Positions 8,609 through 17,161 of a stretch of DNA of 64,000 nt are shown here, piece after piece. Origin of the DNA: Bacteroidaceae bacterium. Lineage in GTDB: Bacteria > Bacteroidota > Bacteroidia > Bacteroidales > Bacteroidaceae. The notes below the pieces were generated by a model. It was not told the DNA's origin. It saw only the letters and a list, made by a program, of their open reading frames with translations, and did not search any database. Location of the stretch: contig JAFROT010000020.1 in NCBI GenBank assembly GCA_017429525.1, positions 1 through 64,000 of the forward strand. Direction: 5' to 3'. The first letter of the stretch is position 1. Each line of letters opens with the position of its first letter. Position numbers and translations under genes: made by a program.

Positions 8609-10723
8609 ATGAAACACTCCATAAATACTATCTGCCTCACGGCGGTGCTCCTGCTTAGCGGGAGCACCGCTTTTGCGCAAATTCACCAGATGACGCGCAC
8701 CGACTCGGCTCGTGCCGAACGCTCACACGACTTGAATCCCGTAGTCGTCACCGGCACAGGCCACCACCAGCGCCTGAAAGCTACGGCCACGCCCGTTCGG
8801 ACGCTCACCAACCGCGAGTTCCAGGAACAGGGCATCGCCACCTTCGAGGACGCCGTGACGCGTATGCTACCGCAGGTGTCCATGGCGCCCAGCTCCATGG
8901 GTTCTTTCCTCCGCATGAACGGATTGGGCAATAAATACCTGCTCATCCTCATCAACGGCCAGAAACTCTCGGGCGACATCTCGGGCAACGTCGACCTGGC
9001 GCGCATCAACATGAGCCGCGTCAAGCGCATCGAGGTGCTCGACGGCGCGGCCTCGTCGCTCTACGGCTCCGATGCCATCGGAGGCGTCATCAATATCATC
9101 ACAGATCAACCCACCAATCAGCTCATAGGCGTCACTTCTGACACCCGCGTCAGTGGCGAGGGCAAGCTCACCGAGAACGTCACCCTCGACATCTACACCC
9201 ACGGATTCGGCTCCTACACCAGCTACACCCACGACCGTGCCGACAGCTACCAGACCAACGACCTCGTCTATAAGAAAGGCTCCACGACCGAGACGCAGCA
9301 GACCCTTGCCCCCCTCTTCACCGGCTACCGCTCCCATCTCCTCAGCCAGCGCTTCACCTTCTCGCCCAATAGAGAGCGCCGCTCGGTCTCGTCGCGAGGA
9401 ACCTATTCCCTCAACGCTGGCATCGACTACAACGACAAGATCACCGACCGCCCAAACACCAACCCCGACATCGCCGGCGGCACCGACTACGAGATGCACT
9501 ACCGTGCCCTGCGTTGGTATGCCGGGGGCATCTATAAGTTCTCGCCCAAGAACTCCCTGCAAGTCGACTTCACCAGCGACCATTTCCGCTATGGCAAGGA
9601 CTACGACGTAGCTACGAAATCACAGGCGGTGGGCGATTACGTGCAGTCGAAGCGTCAGCACACCATGGAGGGGCAGGCCAAAGCCATCCTCGGGCTCGCC
9701 AAGGACGGCACCACCATCTTCGGGGCCGACTGGCGGCGCGACCACCTCGAAGCCACGTCCGGCAATATCGATCAGGCAGCCAACATCTTCGCCCTCTATG
9801 GTCAGCACGAGCATAAGCTGCGTTTAGGCAGTGGTTTCGCCACGGCTACCGTCGGCCTCCGCTACGACTACCATGAGAACTTCGGCAGCCACCTCACGCC
9901 CAAGGCTGCGCTCATGTACAGCATCGGCCACTTCAATCTGCGTGCCAACTACTCCGCTGGCTTCCGTGCTCCAGGCCTTGATGAGCTGCACTACCACTAT
10001 TTCGCTGTCAATCGCGGCAAGCCACAGATCATCTTCGGCAACCGCGACCTCGACCCCGAGAAGAGCCACTACGTCTCTGTCGGAGCCGAATACCGCACGG
10101 CGCGCTTTGCGGTAGGCGTGACCGGTTTCATCAACCGTGTTCGCGATATGGTCGTCCGTCAGAACATCGACATTGACCCTGCTGCTTTGGCCCGCCTGCA
10201 AGCCGAGTTCCCGGAGATGACCGCCGATCAAGCTGCCCTCCTTGAGCGCTACAGCCTCTATGAGAACAGCGACCGCGGCGACATCAAAGGCCTGCAGGTC
10301 AACCTCTCGGCAAACCTCTTCAACGGGTTCAACCTCACCGCCAACTATGCACTGATGCACGCCCGCAGCTGGTCCGACGGCAAGTGGCGCAATCTCGAGC
10401 GCAGCATCAAGAATGTGGGCACACTCGCGGCCAACTACTACCATTCGTGGGGCTTCTACACGCTCAACGTCAACGTCAACGGCCGTCTGCAGTCGAAGAC
10501 CTACTATCCCGACTACGAGGACGCACCCGGTCATGGCATTTGGAACCTCTCCACGCGCCATACCTTCGACGTCCTCAGCTGGGCGCTCATCGAGCCGTCC
10601 ATAGGCGTGGACAACCTCTTCGACCGCGTAGACCGACGCATCGACTCCAGCCTTCGCCGCTATGCCCTCTATTCGCCTGGACGTATGTTCGTTGTTGGCC
10701 TCAAGTTGAAATTTAAGCATTAA
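8609..10723 (+). CDS. btuB: TonB-dependent outer-membrane receptor, BtuB-like (second copy)
   Basis: A 704-aa TonB-dependent receptor with a signal peptide (cleavage near STAFAQ), a LNPVVVTGTGHH TonB-box-like segment, a plug with LYGSDAIGGVINIIT and a barrel ending in GLKLKFKH. It is related in sequence to the receptor at 5259-7517 but is not a recent duplicate. It starts 19 bases after the chelatase lipoprotein and is probably on the same riboswitch-controlled transcript. Likely ligand is a corrinoid; haem cannot be excluded because of the IhtB-like neighbour. Confidence 0.87.
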   Translation: MKHSINTICLTAVLLLSGSTAFAQIHQMTRTDSARAERSHDLNPVVVTGTGHHQRLKATATPVRTLTNREFQEQGIATFEDAVTRMLPQVSMAPSSMGSFLRMNGLGNKYLLILINGQKLSGDISGNVDLARINMSRVKRIEVLDGAASSLYGSDAIGGVINIITDQPTNQLIGVTSDTRVSGEGKLTENVTLDIYTHGFGSYTSYTHDRADSYQTNDLVYKKGSTTETQQTLAPLFTGYRSHLLSQRFTFSPNRERRSVSSRGTYSLNAGIDYNDKITDRPNTNPDIAGGTDYEMHYRALRWYAGGIYKFSPKNSLQVDFTSDHFRYGKDYDVATKSQAVGDYVQSKRQHTMEGQAKAILGLAKDGTTIFGADWRRDHLEATSGNIDQAANIFALYGQHEHKLRLGSGFATATVGLRYDYHENFGSHLTPKAALMYSIGHFNLRANYSAGFRAPGLDELHYHYFAVNRGKPQIIFGNRDLDPEKSHYVSVGAEYRTARFAVGVTGFINRVRDMVVRQNIDIDPAALARLQAEFPEMTADQAALLERYSLYENSDRGDIKGLQVNLSANLFNGFNLTANYALMHARSWSDGKWRNLERSIKNVGTLAANYYHSWGFYTLNVNVNGRLQSKTYYPDYEDAPGHGIWNLSTRHTFDVLSWALIEPSIGVDNLFDRVDRRIDSSLRRYALYSPGRMFVVGLKLKFKH

Positions 10724-10749
10724 AAGCTTCCCCTTTAGCGAATTTTCAT

Positions 10750-10757
10750 TATCTTTG
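10750..10757 (+). promoter_or_regulatory. Putative -7 box (TATCTTTG) for the cobalamin biosynthesis operon
   Basis: TATCTTTG lies only 13 bases before the ATG of the CobC-CbiP gene, implying a very short leader and a second transcription start for the synthesis genes. No second riboswitch is seen here. Confidence 0.5.
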
Positions 10758-10770
10758 TGCCCGCAAGCTT

Positions 10771-13392
10771 ATGTTACAAGGACACGGCGACGATGCCTAC
10801 CGCTACACAGGCATCCGTCATAACTTCAGTAGCAACATCTTCAGCCACGCCGACCTCAGCGGGCTGAAGACGTTTTTGTCTTCACGCCTCGATGTCATCG
10901 GCACGTATCCTGAGCCCGAACCCTGTGCTTTGGAACGACTCATCGCAGAGCAAAGTGGAGTGGGGGAGGAATGTGTCCTCGTCACGAGCGGCGCCACGGA
11001 GGCGATATATCTGATAGCAGAATCATGGAAAGCACTACCTTATGAAATCAGCCAGCCCACATTCAGCGAGTATGCCGATGCCTGCCAGGCGGCTGATATG
11101 CAACAAGGCAGCAATGGAATCCTATGGCTCTGCAACCCCAATAATCCCACGGGTTCGGTCATGCCTAAAGCTGACGTTCTCGGCCTCGCTAAGCGCTACC
11201 ACCTTCTTGTCCTCGACCAGTCCTACGAGGACTATACACTTGCCCCATTTCTGTCGCCCGTCGAAGCCGTAGCGGCAGGTAATATCCTTCAACTGCACTC
11301 GCTCACGAAGACCTATTGCATCCCTGGCCTGCGCATCGGTTATGTTGTCGGCGCTGCTGCGCTCATTGGCCAGTTGCGCCAGCGCCTGCGTCCGTGGTCG
11401 GTGAATGCCTTGGCCATAGAGGCGGCGACTTGGTTGATCAGGAACCACGTGCGCGTCCTCCCAGAACTCACGGCGTACCTCGCTGAGGCTCAGCGCCTAC
11501 GCAATGCCCTCCATGCTATTGATGGCATCAGCGTCGAGCCTACAAGCACCAACTTCATGCTCTGCCGCCTTGACGAACGCTTAGGCATTACCGCCGCTGA
11601 GCTGAAAGAGCATCTGGCCACGCGCAACGGCCTCCTCATCCGCGATGCATCCAACTTTGAAGGCCTCACGCCCTATCACTTCCGTGTGGCGGCACAGACC
11701 AGGGAGGAGGATGATGAGCTCATTGATGCGTTGAATATTACGAATGAGGAATCAGATAGAATGACGAATGACGAGTCTCGCTCCGCTCGTAATGACGAAT
11801 CAAAATCACAATCCAATCATGATGGCAAATTTCATTCGTCATTTGTCATTCGTCATTCGTCATTACATAACATCATGCTCTGTGGTACAGGAAGTGATGC
11901 CGGCAAGAGCGTGTTGGCTACCGCCCTCTGTCGCATCTTCCGGCAGGACGGCTATCACCCCGCTCCCTTCAAGGCGCAGAATATGGCCTTGAACTCCTAC
12001 GCCACGCCCGAAGGTCTTGAAATAGGACGTGCGCAGGCTGTCCAGGCAGAGGCTGCAGGCATTCCTTGCCACACGGATATGAACCCGTTGCTGTTGAAAC
12101 CGCAGAGCGACCACACTTCGCAGGTCGTCTTGCACGGTCGGCCCATCGGCAACAAAAGCGCATACGACTACTGGAAACGTAGCGGGGGTGACACCGCGGA
12201 CATCGATTTCCGCAAAGAGGTATGTTCCGCTTTCGACCGCCTCGCAGCACGCTACAATCCCATCGTCATGGAGGGGGCCGGCAGCATCTCGGAGCTTAAC
12301 CTGCGTGCCACCGACCTCGTCAACCTTCCCATGGCCCGCCATGCTGATGCCAACGTCATCCTCGTGGCCGACATCGATCGCGGCGGTGTCTTCGCCTCGG
12401 TCTATGGCAGCATCATGCTTCAGACGCCCGAAGACCGAGCCCGCATCAAGGGCATTATCATCAACAAATTTCGTGGCGACCTGCGCCTCTTCGATGATGG
12501 TCGTCGCATGATAGAAGAACTCACGGGCGTGCCAGTCCTCGGTGTCATACCTTATTTCAAGGATATCCACATCGAGGAGGAGGACAGCGTCTCGCTCTCG
12601 GGAAAGTCGAAGCAGGCTGCCTGCGGACGAGTGAATATCGCCGTCATCATGCTGCGCCACCTCTCCAACTTCACCGACTTCGATGCCTTGGAGCAGGACG
12701 CGCGCGTACATCTTTATTATACCAACAACGTCGAGGAAATCTCGAAGGCCGACATCATTATCGTGCCAGGCTCTAAGTCCACGCTCGACGACCTCTACGA
12801 ACTGCGCCGCAACGGCGTGGCCCAGGCCATCCAACGTGCCCACCGCGATGGCAAGACGGTCATCGGCATCTGCGGAGGCTATCAGATGATGGGCATCGAG
12901 GTCTGTGACCCCGACCACGTCGAAGGCGACCTCGAGCGCCTTCCTGGCCTCGGCCTCCTGCCCACCACGACAACCATGAGCGGCGAGAAAGTCACACGCC
13001 AGGTCCAGTTCTCTATCTACGATGTCCCCTCTTCCGTGAGTGCGTCCGACGGTTTTCCCGTCGGAACAAGTGGCTCAGCCTACGAGATACACATGGGCGA
13101 GACCCGTCCCTTTGGCGATGCGCCCTCGCAGCCCTTCGCCCTCCTCGACGATGGTCGCGAAGATGGCTACCGCGTCAGCAATCGCTGCTGGGGCACTTAC
13201 CTTCATGGCGTCCTCGACAACGCCCCTGTTGTCGATGCTCTGCTGGCACCCTTTGCCGACCGCTTCAACGCTGAAGCCAGTTCCTTCGACTATGCGGCCT
13301 TCAAGGAAGAGCAGTACGACCGCTTGGCCGACCACGTTCGCAAGCACCTGGATATGGCGAGACTTTATAGGATAATGACGAATGATGAATGA
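10771..13392 (+). CDS. cbiP: Fusion: threonine-phosphate decarboxylase-like (CobC/CobD) + cobyric acid synthase (CbiP)
   Basis: An 873-aa bifunctional protein. Residues 1 to about 325 form a fold-type I PLP enzyme of the CobD/HisC group, with Schiff-base Lys180 in LHSLTKTYCIPGLRIGY; its likely product is aminopropanol phosphate for the nucleotide loop. Residues from about 367 onward are cobyric acid synthase, which amidates adenosylcobyrinic acid a,c-diamide. Seen there are the dethiobiotin-synthetase-like P-loop GTGSDAGKS, the glutaminase nucleophile Cys701 in GICGGYQ, and YLHGVLDN near the end. The linker (about 11740-11875) is made of AATGACG heptamers and their inverted copies. The C-terminus RIMTNDE is also repeat-coded. 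CbiB follows by 17 bases. Confidence 0.92.
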   Translation: MLQGHGDDAYRYTGIRHNFSSNIFSHADLSGLKTFLSSRLDVIGTYPEPEPCALERLIAEQSGVGEECVLVTSGATEAIYLIAESWKALPYEISQPTFSEYADACQAADMQQGSNGILWLCNPNNPTGSVMPKADVLGLAKRYHLLVLDQSYEDYTLAPFLSPVEAVAAGNILQLHSLTKTYCIPGLRIGYVVGAAALIGQLRQRLRPWSVNALAIEAATWLIRNHVRVLPELTAYLAEAQRLRNALHAIDGISVEPTSTNFMLCRLDERLGITAAELKEHLATRNGLLIRDASNFEGLTPYHFRVAAQTREEDDELIDALNITNEESDRMTNDESRSARNDESKSQSNHDGKFHSSFVIRHSSLHNIMLCGTGSDAGKSVLATALCRIFRQDGYHPAPFKAQNMALNSYATPEGLEIGRAQAVQAEAAGIPCHTDMNPLLLKPQSDHTSQVVLHGRPIGNKSAYDYWKRSGGDTADIDFRKEVCSAFDRLAARYNPIVMEGAGSISELNLRATDLVNLPMARHADANVILVADIDRGGVFASVYGSIMLQTPEDRARIKGIIINKFRGDLRLFDDGRRMIEELTGVPVLGVIPYFKDIHIEEEDSVSLSGKSKQAACGRVNIAVIMLRHLSNFTDFDALEQDARVHLYYTNNVEEISKADIIIVPGSKSTLDDLYELRRNGVAQAIQRAHRDGKTVIGICGGYQMMGIEVCDPDHVEGDLERLPGLGLLPTTTTMSGEKVTRQVQFSIYDVPSSVSASDGFPVGTSGSAYEIHMGETRPFGDAPSQPFALLDDGREDGYRVSNRCWGTYLHGVLDNAPVVDALLAPFADRFNAEASSFDYAAFKEEQYDRLADHVRKHLDMARLYRIMTNDE
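11740..11875 (+). repeat. Heptamer inverted-repeat element forming a protein linker
   Basis: A left arm rich in GAATGACGAATGACGA and a right arm rich in TCGTCATTCGTCATTC flank a TCTCGCTCCGCTCG core. The element is translated in frame between the CobC and CbiP domains. The same heptamers and core appear at 24053-24225. Confidence 0.8.
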
Positions 13393-13402
13393 CGAATGAT
13401 TG
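13375..13402 (+). repeat. AATGACG heptamers at the 3' end of cbiP
   Basis: AATGACGAATGATGAATGACG repeats code for the final residues MTNDE, supply the TGA stop at 13390-13392 and continue into the gap before cbiB. Confidence 0.75.
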
Positions 13403-13409
13403 AAGACTT

Positions 13410-14363
13410 ATGCATATTGAATTGACCATAGCCCTCTTACTCGGTTGGCTGCTCGACCTCTGCTTCGGCGATCCAGCCTGCCTACCGCATCCTGTAGTAG
13501 GATTCGGTAAGGCTATCGCTGCTTGTGAGCATCGCTTCAACCGCGGCCGTCGCCGCAAACTCAAAGGAGCCTTCGTGGCCCTCTCGCTCATCGCCATGAC
13601 TTTTCTCCTCACCGCTATCATCAATGCTTCATTCTTCATCCTTCATTATTCATTATTCCTTTCGTGGAACGTGCTCGTCGTCTTCTACTGTCTTGCAGGT
13701 ACCACCCTCATCCGCGAGGTGCGAGCTGTCTTCCTCGCCCTCGACCGCTCGTTAGATGAAGGCCGCAGACAGGTAGCCCGCATCGTGGGACGCGACACCA
13801 GCCAGCTCTCTGCACAGGAAGTGCGTACGGCAGCCCTCGAGACACTTGCCGAGAACCTCAGCGACGGCGTCGTAGCGCCCCTCTTCTGGTTTGCCGTGCT
13901 CGGCGCACCTGGAATGCTGGCCTACAAGATGGTCAACACCCTCGATTCGATGATCGGCTATCGCACCGAGCGCTATCGCGACTTCGGCTGTTGGGCAGCG
14001 CGCATCGACGACGTGGCCAACTACATCCCAGCCCGCCTCACAGCGCTGCTGATGGCGCTGCCGCACTCCATTTGTCATTTGTCATTTTCCATTCTTCATT
14101 TCATAATGAAGTATGGTCGCCAGCACGCCTCGCCCAACAGCGGCTACCCCGAAGCCGCCCTTGCCGGCATCCTCGACTGCCGCTTCGGCGGTCCTCACTA
14201 CTATTTCGGTGAACTCTTTGACAAACCATATATCGGCGAGAACGAACGTTCCTTAACGACCGAGGACATGCGAACAGCAGTTCGCATCAACCGCATCGCC
14301 GAAGTGATGATGGTGCTCCTCACCGCCCTCGCCGTCAACTTCAATCCCCTGTTAATCAGTTAA
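13410..14363 (+). CDS. cbiB: Adenosylcobinamide-phosphate synthase CbiB
   Basis: A 317-aa integral membrane protein of the CbiB/CobD family, which joins aminopropanol (phosphate) to adenosylcobyric acid. Family landmarks are LLGWLLDLCFGDPACLPHPV at the N-terminus, TLAENLSDGVVAPLFWF mid-protein and MVNTLDSMIGY thereafter. Two segments, about 13624-13664 (ASFFILHYSLF) and 14068-14112 (ICHLSFSILHF), are coded by TTCATT/GTCATT repeats that are reverse complements of the heptamers seen elsewhere. They appear to be in-frame insertions in or near membrane segments. It lies between CbiP and CbiH-CbiC in the synthesis operon. Confidence 0.92.
   Translation: MHIELTIALLLGWLLDLCFGDPACLPHPVVGFGKAIAACEHRFNRGRRRKLKGAFVALSLIAMTFLLTAIINASFFILHYSLFLSWNVLVVFYCLAGTTLIREVRAVFLALDRSLDEGRRQVARIVGRDTSQLSAQEVRTAALETLAENLSDGVVAPLFWFAVLGAPGMLAYKMVNTLDSMIGYRTERYRDFGCWAARIDDVANYIPARLTALLMALPHSICHLSFSILHFIMKYGRQHASPNSGYPEAALAGILDCRFGGPHYYFGELFDKPYIGENERSLTTEDMRTAVRINRIAEVMMVLLTALAVNFNPLLIS
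13624..13664 (+). repeat. TTCATTATTCATT-type repeat inside cbiB
   Basis: ATTCTTCATCCTTCATTATT-like sequence is the reverse complement of the AATGAAG/AATAATG heptamer family and is read in frame as a hydrophobic stretch. Confidence 0.6.
14068..14112 (+). repeat. GTCATTT-type repeat inside cbiB
   Basis: CATTTGTCATTTGTCATTTT followed by CATTCTTCATTTCATAATGA is again a heptamer-family sequence in reverse orientation, translated in frame. Confidence 0.6.
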
Positions 14364-14418
14364 TGTATTAATTATGCATTATGAATTATGCATTATGAAT
14401 TGTGAATTATGAATTCAA
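14362..14418 (+). repeat. ATTATGA/GCATTATGAATT heptamer array between cbiB and cbiH-cbiC
   Basis: Units of TATGCATTATGAAT and shortened forms run from the cbiB stop into the first codons of the next gene. Its ATG (14409) and second codon AAT are inside the array. Confidence 0.8.
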
Positions 14419-15914
14419 GTAAGATCATCATAGCGGGCCTTGGTCCTGGCAGTCCCGAAGACATGACTCCCGCAGTGCTCGACGCCGTGCGCGAAGCCGA
14501 TGTCGTCGTTGGCTATAAGTATTACTTCCGTTTCGTAGAGCCTTATTTGAAGCCTGGCTGTCAGTGCATCGACACGGGCATGAAACGCGAACGCGAGCGT
14601 GCCGAGCAGGCTTTCTGCTTGGCCGAGGAAGGCAAGACCGTCGTCGTCATCTCCTCGGGCGATGCTGGCATCTATGGCATGGCACCCCTCGTCTACGAGA
14701 TGAAGCGTGAACGTGGCAGCTGCTTGGACATCGTCGTTCTGCCCGGCATCTCAGCCTTCCAGAAAGCCGCCTCGTTGCTGGGCGCTCCCATCGGCCACGA
14801 CCTCTGCATCATCTCGCTCTCCGACCTGATGACCCCTTGGGCATTGATTGAGAAGCGCATCCGTGCCGCTGCTGTCGGCGATTTCGTCACGGCCGTCTAC
14901 AATCCCAAGTCGCATGGCCGCTACTGGCAGCTCTACCGCCTGCGCGAGCTCTTCCTCCTTGAAGGTCGCAGCGCCACGACGCCAGTAGGCATCGTCCGTC
15001 AGGCAGGACGTCCCGAACAGGAAGTCACGCTCACCACCCTTGCCGACCTCGACCCCGAGCAGGTGGATATGTTCTGCGTGCTCATCATCGGCAACTCGCA
15101 AAGCTATGAATCGCAAGGGAAGTTCATCACGCCGAGGGGATATTATCGAAGACCCACCCCCGCCCCCTCCCGTCAGGGAGGGGAGGGGCTGCGCGCAATG
15201 GGAGCAACCGGAAACGAAAGTCTCCCCTTACGGGGAGATTTAGAGGGGTCTGCTGGGGGTGGGGCTTCTGCCGGTCAGCAGATCATGAACGAGTCGTTCC
15301 GCACCATCCTCTCTGAAATAAAGAATCCCGACGTGCCGAGGTGGCGTCTGTGGCCTTTGCTGCACGCCATCCACACCACGGTGGACTTCAGCATGGAGCA
15401 ATGCCTTTGGATGGACGAACGGGCCACGGAGCAGATCTATCAGAAGGTGGTCGACGGCAGTCTGCGCCATATCGTCACCGACGTCACGATGGCCGCCAGC
15501 GGCATCCGCAAGGGAGCTTTGGAGCGCCTCGGCATCGAAGTCCATTGCTATATCAACGACCCTCGCTCCAAGCAGATGGCCCAAGAGCAAAACATCACCC
15601 GCAGCCAGGCTTGCATGCAGCTGGCGGCAGAGGAATATCCAGAGGCTCTTTACGTCGTAGGCAATGCACCTACGGCCCTCTTTGAGATTTGCGACCTCGT
15701 GCGCAAGGGCAAGCTACACCCGGCTGGCATCATCGGCGCCCCCGTCGGCTTCGTGCATGTCTGCGAAAGCAAGCACGCGGCCAAGACCTTGACGCAGGTG
15801 CCCAAGATCATCGTCGAGGGTCGCAAGGGCGGCAGCAACCTCGCGGCCACCCTCGTCAACGCCATCCTCACCTACGACGATGCCGAACAACTCAAACCCG
15901 GACGCGACCTATGA
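14409..15914 (+). CDS. cbiH-cbiC: Fusion: precorrin-3B C17-methyltransferase (CbiH) + precorrin-8 methylmutase (CbiC)
   Basis: A 501-aa bifunctional protein. Residues 1 to about 245 are the ring-contracting C17 methyltransferase, with IAGLGPGSPEDMTP at the N-terminus, SSGDAGIYGMA and FVTAVYNPKSHGR. Residues 293-501 are CbiC, the methyl-migrating mutase that yields cobyrinate/hydrogenobyrinate; its catalytic His is His322 in LLHAIHTTVDF. The linker (15153-15263) is a palindromic GC-rich element read as a Pro/Gly/Ser-rich stretch that includes GNESLPLRG. The CbiC domain starts at an internal Met (15285), so it may once have been a separate gene. The stop overlaps the CbiET start as ATGA. Confidence 0.93.
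   Translation: MNSSKIIIAGLGPGSPEDMTPAVLDAVREADVVVGYKYYFRFVEPYLKPGCQCIDTGMKRERERAEQAFCLAEEGKTVVVISSGDAGIYGMAPLVYEMKRERGSCLDIVVLPGISAFQKAASLLGAPIGHDLCIISLSDLMTPWALIEKRIRAAAVGDFVTAVYNPKSHGRYWQLYRLRELFLLEGRSATTPVGIVRQAGRPEQEVTLTTLADLDPEQVDMFCVLIIGNSQSYESQGKFITPRGYYRRPTPAPSRQGGEGLRAMGATGNESLPLRGDLEGSAGGGASAGQQIMNESFRTILSEIKNPDVPRWRLWPLLHAIHTTVDFSMEQCLWMDERATEQIYQKVVDGSLRHIVTDVTMAASGIRKGALERLGIEVHCYINDPRSKQMAQEQNITRSQACMQLAAEEYPEALYVVGNAPTALFEICDLVRKGKLHPAGIIGAPVGFVHVCESKHAAKTLTQVPKIIVEGRKGGSNLAATLVNAILTYDDAEQLKPGRDL
15153..15263 (+). repeat. Protein-coding palindromic element between CbiH and CbiC domains
   Basis: CCCACCCCC (15153-15161) and GGGGGTGGG (15255-15263) are perfect terminal inverted repeats. 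Inside are CCCCTCCCGTCAGGGAGGGG, identical to a piece at about 297-316, then CGGAAACGA and a CTCCCC..GGGGAG hairpin shared with the btuB1 element. Confidence 0.8.
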
Positions 15915-17161
15915 AGACCTGCGACATCATTGGCATCAGCGACAATCGGCAGCAATGGTTTGCTCCCGAGGTGATGAACGTCATTCAGGGCGGTCATGTC
16001 TTCTCTGGCGGACGGCGGCATCACGAGATTGTGGCTCCGTTGCTGCCTTCAGATGCCGTATGGCTCGACATCACGGTGCCCTTGGAGGGCGTGTTCAAGC
16101 AGTACGAAGCGGTTGAGCATGTGGTCATCTTTGCCAGTGGCGACCCGCTCTTCTACGGCTTTGCCAATACGGTTCAGCGTGAGTGCAAGGGTGTAGTAAT
16201 GAGGGTATTCCCTTCGTTCAACTCTCTGCAGATGCTCACCCATCGCCTGCTGCTTCCCTATCATGATATGCGCATCGTCTCGCTCACAGGCCGCCCCTGG
16301 CAGGAGTTCGACCGTGCCCTCATCGAGCAGGCCACGAAGATAGGCATCCTCACCGACCGCGAGCACACTCCTTCGGCCATCGCCCGTCGAATGCTCGAAT
16401 ACGGCTACACGCATTATCAGATGCACGTCGGCGAGCATCTGGGCAACCCCCAGGCAGAGCGTGTCACCACCCTCACCCTCGAAGAGGCTGCCACAAGTAC
16501 CTTCGCGATGCCCAACTGCGTAATTCTTGAAGGTAATCGCTCCCTCCCTTTGAGGGAGGGCGGGGGGAGGGTCTCCACCTTCGGCCTCCCCGACAGCTCC
16601 TTTGCCCTCCTCGACGGCCGCGCGAAGATGATTACGAAGATGCCGATTCGCCTGCTTGCGCTGCAAGCCCTCGACCTCACCCATCGCCACACGCTGTGGG
16701 ACATCGGCGCTTGTACGGGAAGCGTCAGCATCGAAGCGCGTCTGCTCTTCCCTCACCTTCATGTCGTAGCTTTCGAGATACGCCCTGAGTGCGAGGCCAT
16801 TATCCGTGCGAACGCCCGTCATCATGGCGCTCTCGGCATTGAGGTGCGGATGGGGGACTTCTTGGAGGACCCACTGGGTGTGGCTCCTTTTCCTCCCGAT
16901 GCCATCTTCATTGGCGGCCATGGAGGCCGTCTGAAGGAAATCATGGCGAAGGTGCTGACCGTGTTAGCCCCAGGTGGCGTCATCGTGATGAACAGCGTGA
17001 AAGCCCCTCTCGTCAAGACCGACAGCCATCAGCTTTGGGACGAAGCCTGCCGCGAGTTCGCCCTCCAGCAAGAGCCGCCGATGAGAGTTGTCATAGATGA
17101 ATATCACCCTATAGAGATACTGAAAGCTTACAAACCCACACAAACATCACCTAACAAATGA
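15911..17161 (+). CDS. cbiET: Precorrin-6Y methyltransferase/decarboxylase CbiET (CobL-type)
   Basis: A 416-aa fusion of CbiE (C5 methyltransferase, residues 1 to about 205) and CbiT (C15 methyltransferase/decarboxylase, about 235-416). CbiE shows FASGDPLFYGFANT. CbiT shows the SAM-binding loop DIGACTGSVSIE starting at Asp264 and the later IFIGGHGGRL. Fused CbiET/CobL is common. The joint carries a translated palindromic repeat, read as EGNRSLPLREGGG at residues 207-219, closely matching the peptide at the CbiH|CbiC joint. The start at 15911 gives an ATGA overlap with the preceding stop, and the stop overlaps the next gene's ATG in the same way, indicating a tight operon. Confidence 0.92.
   Translation: MKTCDIIGISDNRQQWFAPEVMNVIQGGHVFSGGRRHHEIVAPLLPSDAVWLDITVPLEGVFKQYEAVEHVVIFASGDPLFYGFANTVQRECKGVVMRVFPSFNSLQMLTHRLLLPYHDMRIVSLTGRPWQEFDRALIEQATKIGILTDREHTPSAIARRMLEYGYTHYQMHVGEHLGNPQAERVTTLTLEEAATSTFAMPNCVILEGNRSLPLREGGGRVSTFGLPDSSFALLDGRAKMITKMPIRLLALQALDLTHRHTLWDIGACTGSVSIEARLLFPHLHVVAFEIRPECEAIIRANARHHGALGIEVRMGDFLEDPLGVAPFPPDAIFIGGHGGRLKEIMAKVLTVLAPGGVIVMNSVKAPLVKTDSHQLWDEACREFALQQEPPMRVVIDEYHPIEILKAYKPTQTSPNK
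16535..16580 (+). repeat. Palindromic GC-rich element inside cbiET
   Basis: GGTAATCGCTCCCTCCCTTT followed by GAGGGAGGGCGGGGGGAGGG is a hairpin of CTCCCTCCC/GGGAGGG. It is read in the same frame as the 15153-15263 element, giving GN(R/E)SLPLR in both. Confidence 0.75.

Noticed and set aside
13624..14112. Frameshift damage in cbiB at the repeat segments
   Set aside because: The frame stays open through both and family motifs continue on each side.
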